7,983 nucleotides of DNA from an uncultured Oscillospiraceae bacterium. GTDB lineage: Bacteria > Bacillota > Clostridia > Oscillospirales > Acutalibacteraceae. The DNA lies in contig UQZS01000066.1 in the NCBI GenBank assembly GCA_900545625.1, positions 1 through 7,983 of the forward strand, read 5' to 3'. Shown in pieces: positions 5,878 to 7,983 of the stretch. Under the pieces are notes generated by a model. It had not been told where the DNA came from. It did not search any database and saw nothing but the letters and a program-made list of their open reading frames with translations. Positions within the stretch are counted from its first letter, which is position 1; each line of letters opens with the position of its first letter. Position numbers and translations under genes: made by a program.

Positions 5878-6168
5878 ATGGCTGTTGTAATCGAATGGGA
5901 ATTTTTACGGCTTGTGGAAGAACAGCGCCAAGCGCTGCGATTGACGATTGAGGAGTTAGCAGCGCGCGTGGATCTTTCGCCAAGGCAATATCAAAATTAC
6001 CTAAGTGGGAAAATGCAGCCGCTATTTGGCACCGCTATGCGGTTGGCTGCGGCGGTGGACATTGATTTGAACGCGCTGCAAAAATTGCTCGTACCCGATT
6101 TAAACGGATATTATCTTAAACCCAGCAAAGCGGAAAAAGAGAAACTGCGGCTTGCTTTACGGAAATAA
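5878..6168 (+). CDS. Small XRE-type helix-turn-helix protein
   Basis: From ATG at 5878 the product is 96 residues. A helix-turn-helix of the XRE/HTH_3 type runs from about residue 18 to 63: LTIEELAARVDLSPRQYQNYLSG is the helix-turn-recognition-helix unit, followed by AMRLAAAVDIDLNALQKLL. A short Lys/Glu-rich tail (PSKAEKEKLRLALRK) ends it. The frame is open to ATG at 5821 and 5866, but 5878 is favoured. GGGTGA lies just upstream, and the earlier starts would place the GTGATA/TATCAC dyad and the probable -10 inside the gene. No partner gene such as a HipA, RelE or phage repressor-controlled gene is adjacent on the same strand. Its target is unknown. The surrounding DNA is more AT-rich than the rest of the window, which may indicate acquisition. 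The stop codon sits inside a perfect 7-base inverted repeat. Confidence 0.8.
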   Translation: MAVVIEWEFLRLVEEQRQALRLTIEELAARVDLSPRQYQNYLSGKMQPLFGTAMRLAAAVDIDLNALQKLLVPDLNGYYLKPSKAEKEKLRLALRK

Positions 6169-6195
6169 AGTATTTCCAGCTTGACGTTCCGTGAA
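6156..6195 (+). repeat. Two mutually exclusive inverted repeats at the XRE stop codon
   Basis: GGAAATA (6161-6167) pairs perfectly with TATTTCC (6171-6177) around AAG. Alternatively TTTACGGAA (6156-6164) pairs with TTCCGTGAA (6187-6195), 9 bp with one U-G pair. Both use the same 5' strand, so only one can form at a time. No U-run follows either, so they are not terminators. They could act in RNA processing, as an operator, or as a conformational switch for what follows. Confidence 0.4.
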
Positions 6196-6366
6196 ATGCG
6201 GGAGATGGATTATATGGGCATTGGTATGCCTGCATGCCGTGGACGACACTTCTGCCTTTTTTCGGTCGTCTTTGTGCTTATGTTTTGCTTTTGAACGCCC
6301 GCCTGCGTTGCATCTGCCGTAGTTTTTTCCTTTTCGGCACATGCCGCACATTGGGCAGATTTGACG
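6196..6366 (+). ncRNA. Candidate structured RNA region downstream of the XRE gene
   Basis: Hairpins seen in order are GGCAT/ATGCC (6217-6221 with 6226-6230), then GACGAC/GTCGTC (6242-6247 with 6265-6270). A longer stem follows, ATCTGCC/GGCAGAT (6312-6318 with 6354-6360). That stem extends through one mismatch by CGTTG/TGACG (6306-6310 with 6362-6366, two G-U pairs). Inside it lies the tetraloop hairpin CGGC-ACAT-GCCG (6335-6346). This is more pairing than ordinary intergenic DNA shows, but I recognise no known RNA family. The strand is not certain; the stems also form on the minus strand. Confidence 0.25.
6214..6294 (+). CDS. Candidate 26-residue hydrophobic peptide
   Basis: ATG at 6214, TGA at 6292-6294. 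GGGAG at 6200-6204 lies nine bases upstream; an in-frame ATG at 6205 is too close to it. The peptide has a short polar start (MGIGMPACRGRH) and a hydrophobic end (FCLFSVVFVLMFCF) with three cysteines in all. That end is about 14 residues, short for a membrane span. It could be a membrane peptide, a type I toxin-like peptide, a leader peptide or chance. The same DNA forms hairpins GGCAT/ATGCC and GACGAC/GTCGTC, so an RNA function is an alternative. No promoter is clear just upstream; transcription may come from the XRE gene. Confidence 0.25.
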   Translation: MGIGMPACRGRHFCLFSVVFVLMFCF

Positions 6367-6370
6367 AAAA

Positions 6371-6411
6371 TGCAAAAACGCGGCGGGCAGGCGAATGCCG
6401 ATTCCCGCCGC
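6371..6411 (-). terminator. Intrinsic terminator of the lipoprotein gene
   Basis: The stem is GCGGCGGG (6380-6387) with CCCGCCGC (6404-6411), plus an inner GGC/GCC. Reading the minus strand it is followed by GTTTTTGCATTTT. It starts 16 bases after the lipoprotein stop codon. On the plus strand the same GGCGGGC (6382-6388) can pair instead with GCCCGCC at 6297-6303. Confidence 0.82.
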
Positions 6412-6427
6412 AATATGTTGTTTTGAT

Positions 6428-7204
6428 CTATGCCGCCTGTGCTTCAAAAGACACGGTAGCATTGCCGCTTTCATCTGTGCCGAAGGTGAACGTCACAAGG
6501 AGCTGCGAACCGCCGGACCCCGTGCACTGCACAGAAAAGCCGCTCTCGGTCGGTTCGGGCTGCAAGCCGAAGTCCGTATAAAAATTTTGGAAATCCTCTT
6601 GTGTCCCGACGGCAAGATACATAGAGCCCGGCTGCGCGCCGCCGAACGCGATATGCTGGATCAGCCCAAGCTCCTCAGCCGTGAACAGGTGCAGCGGGCA
6701 GAGGAAATTCTCCGAGACGTCGCCGACCCTGCAGCCGCTTTTCAGCTGATAAAATCGGATACTTTTGCTGCCGTCTGTTTCGCATTCTCCCTCTGTGAGC
6801 CCATTCGGGAATACATAACCGGGAATTCCCTCACCGTGCCCTGCCGTTTCGCCGATCTGCTCGACTTTCAGCATACACATGCTGCCCGCCGTATCGGTCA
6901 GCAAATAGCGGTCGTCGAGGATCTTTTGGAACGTGACATCGGGATTTTCGGCTTTTAGCGCCGCAACGATCTCGGAAAAAGGCTCCGTAGATATAAACTC
7001 GCCGTTCCTGCCGTATTGCTCGGAATATGACGGCGACCGCTCAGTGCGGATATCCCACGGCACCGAAACGCTGATAAAGGCTTGCGTATTTTCGGAATAC
7101 GTCAGAAAGATCTGTGTATCATACGGCCGCACGCAGCCGGCAAGCAGTGTAATCGTGCAGACTGCCAAAAGAGCAGCAACCGCAAAAATTCGCTTTGTAC
7201 CCAT
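6428..7204 (-). CDS. Predicted lipoprotein of unknown function
   Basis: A 258-residue protein with a clear type II signal peptide: Lys4-Arg5, a hydrophobic core (IFAVAALLAVCTITLLA) and lipobox LAGC with the lipidated Cys24. It should therefore be anchored to the outer face of the cell membrane. The mature part has no domain I recognise. It is polar, acidic in places and rich in Gly, Ser and Thr (GTQEDFQNFYTDFGLQPEPT near residues 207-226). It contains three further cysteines before the C-terminal region and one near 236 (VQCTGSGGSQ). It ends with what look like beta strands (LLVTFTFGTDES, NATVSFEAQ). The ATG at 7204 has GGGGAG (complement 7211-7216) six bases upstream. It is a single-gene unit with its own promoter and terminator, so context gives no hint of function. 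Confidence 0.85.
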   Translation of the reverse strand: MGTKRIFAVAALLAVCTITLLAGCVRPYDTQIFLTYSENTQAFISVSVPWDIRTERSPSYSEQYGRNGEFISTEPFSEIVAALKAENPDVTFQKILDDRYLLTDTAGSMCMLKVEQIGETAGHGEGIPGYVFPNGLTEGECETDGSKSIRFYQLKSGCRVGDVSENFLCPLHLFTAEELGLIQHIAFGGAQPGSMYLAVGTQEDFQNFYTDFGLQPEPTESGFSVQCTGSGGSQLLVTFTFGTDESGNATVSFEAQAA

Positions 7205-7276
7205 AGCCTTCTCCCCAAAAATGCGTCATTTTATGGTTCGAATATTTTCATGACCCATTGGCATCCCCTCATCTAT

Positions 7277-7301
7277 AGTATAGCAAACGGTAAAAATTAT
7301 A
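7277..7301 (-). promoter_or_regulatory. Promoter region of the lipoprotein gene
   Basis: On the minus strand TGCTATACT (7277-7285) is an extended -10 identical to that of the SDR-like gene; the -35 at 17 bases is poor. A perfect TATAAT (7296-7301) just upstream may be an alternative -10, also with a weak -35. The leader holds a 10-codon ORF (7226-7258, MGHENIRTIK) preceded by GAGGGG; its meaning is unclear. Confidence 0.55.
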
Positions 7302-7382
7302 GAAATTCCCTAAATTTTACAAAATTTTATGTGCTTTTTTAGCATATCGGTCAGGTCTGTTGCCGGATTCGGCGCGTTGCAT

Positions 7383-7784
7383 TCACTCCATCGAAAAGGA
7401 ATACGGCAAGAGCTCGGCTAACGTGTGCACCTCACATTCGCCCGTATCGTCACCGAAGATGATCCTAAAATCCGGCGCGCAGAATTCCGAAAGCGCCTGT
7501 CGGCACACGCCGCACGGCGTGCAGAAATGCTTGTAAACCCCATTTTTGTCGCGCCCGACCACGGCGATCGCTTCAAAATCCGTTTCGCCCTCGCTGATCG
7601 CTTTAAACAGCGCCACGCGCTCGGCGCAGACGGTCGGGGAAAAGCTCTTGTTTTCAATATTACAGCCGAGATAGACCCTGCCCCCGCGTGTTAAAAGCGC
7701 CGCGCCCACCTGAAAGCCCGAATACGGCGCGTAGGCGTGTGCTTGCGCGTCCAGCGCACAGGCGACCAATTCCTGCGGCGTCAT
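7383..7784 (-). CDS. cdd: Cytidine deaminase
   Basis: A 133-residue cytoplasmic enzyme of the small tetrameric class. It hydrolyses cytidine and deoxycytidine to uridine and deoxyuridine plus ammonia in pyrimidine salvage. The zinc site is complete: Cys53 and catalytic Glu55 in TVCAER, and Cys91 and Cys94 in PCGVCRQ. The nucleoside-binding GCNIENKSF (40-48) and the start APYSGFQVGAAL (19-30) are also family-typical. The frame is open further upstream to 7886, but ATG at 7784 is chosen. AAGGAG (complement 7793-7798) lies eight bases upstream, whereas the ATG at 7790 is only two bases from it, and the promoter lies at 7824-7852. It is divergent from the peptidoglycan-binding-like gene at the right edge. 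No clear terminator is seen after it; the hairpin GCCG-AATC-CGGC just past the stop is weak and lacks a U-run. Confidence 0.95.
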   Translation of the reverse strand: MTPQELVACALDAQAHAYAPYSGFQVGAALLTRGGRVYLGCNIENKSFSPTVCAERVALFKAISEGETDFEAIAVVGRDKNGVYKHFCTPCGVCRQALSEFCAPDFRIIFGDDTGECEVHTLAELLPYSFSME

Positions 7785-7823
7785 TGCCATCACTCCTTCG
7801 GATTTTGAATTGCCTTCAAACCC

Positions 7824-7852
7824 ATTGTATCGAAAGCCAACCGAAAAATCAA
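7824..7852 (-). promoter_or_regulatory. Promoter of cdd
   Basis: On the minus strand TTGATT (7847-7852), a 17-base spacer and TACAAT (7824-7829). Predicted start is near 7817, giving a leader of about 33 bases to the ATG at 7784. This excludes the longer open frame reaching back to 7886. Confidence 0.65.
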
Positions 7853-7927
7853 CCTGTCCGCGGTCTTTTTTCCTGCACGCCGCCATATATAAAAAAGGAA
7901 ACCAATGGAAATTTCGGAGGTATGCAT

Positions 7928-7983
7928 ATGGAGACCTTGCGGTACGGCAGCCGCGGCACGATGGTGCTGTATTTGCAGCTCGC
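7928..7983 (+). CDS. Start of a protein with a peptidoglycan-binding-like N-terminus (cut by window edge)
   Basis: Only 18 codons are visible, METLRYGSRGTMVLYLQLA in part. The run LRYGSRG followed by V and LQ resembles the first helix of peptidoglycan-binding domain 1 (typically LxxGSxGxxVxxLQ), found in spore cortex lytic enzymes and other wall hydrolases. GGAGG at 7916-7920 is seven bases before ATG 7928; the in-frame ATG at 7922 is only one base from it. A possible -10 is TATATA at 7886-7891, without a good -35. There is no signal peptide in the visible part. The call rests on a short motif, so the domain is probable and the full function unknown. Confidence 0.6.
   Translation, partial: METLRYGSRGTMVLYLQL

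Noticed and set aside
6395..6958. A 187-codon plus-strand open frame opposite the lipoprotein
   Set aside because: The minus-strand gene has a lipobox, ribosome binding site, promoter and terminator; the plus-strand frame starts inside the terminator and shows no domain.
7321..7345. TGCT-TTTTT-AGCA dyad between cdd and the lipoprotein gene as a terminator for cdd
   Set aside because: Only four base pairs and no U-run after the stem on the minus strand; too weak to call.
1..7983. CRISPR array, insertion sequence, rRNA or known riboswitch
   Set aside because: No regularly spaced direct repeats, transposase frames, rRNA segments or riboswitch cores that I can recognise on either strand.

Overview
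The window looks like chromosome from a fairly GC-rich, low-oxygen Bacillota, probably Clostridia of the gut type. Supporting signs are sigma-A style promoters (TTGACA/TATAAT-like), strong GGAGG ribosome binding sites, a lipoprotein signal, an encoded CCA on the tRNA, an HTH Crp/Fnr protein typical of anaerobes, a CoA-disulfide-reductase/rhodanese protein next to a thioredoxin, and the QueH form of epoxyqueuosine reductase. The genus cannot be told from the sequence alone.

Left part (1-3320): the 3' end of a maltose/galactoside-type O-acetyltransferase is followed 30 bases later by a Crp/Fnr regulator. Converging on it from the right is a two-gene minus-strand operon, thioredoxin then a CoA-disulfide-reductase-like flavoprotein with a C-terminal rhodanese domain. 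A bidirectional terminator separates the two. Together they look like a thiol / sulfane-sulfur redox module. The operon promoter has a good -10 (TATACT), no recognisable -35, and a GTGA/TCAC dyad centred about 40 bases upstream of the expected transcription start. This suggests activation by a Crp/Fnr protein, possibly the neighbouring one.

Middle (3320-5520): a minus-strand extended-SDR-like NAD-binding protein and the plus-strand queH gene diverge from a 240-base region that carries both promoters. After queH comes a tRNA-Arg(ACG) with its own near-consensus promoter and terminator.

Accessory-looking part (5520-6430): an AT-rich stretch with a second strong terminator leads to a small XRE-type DNA-binding protein. 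Its presumed promoter holds a perfect GTGATA/TATCAC dyad. The 259 bases after it have no conventional gene, but they contain overlapping alternative inverted repeats, several stable hairpins and a 26-codon ORF for a hydrophobic peptide with a usable ribosome binding site. This is the least explained part of the window.

Right part (6428-7983): a minus-strand lipoprotein of unknown function, a minus-strand cytidine deaminase (pyrimidine salvage), and the first 18 codons of a plus-strand protein whose start resembles a peptidoglycan-binding domain. Most transcription units have a recognisable promoter and terminator, so these are mostly single-gene units; the thioredoxin/flavoprotein pair is the only clear operon.
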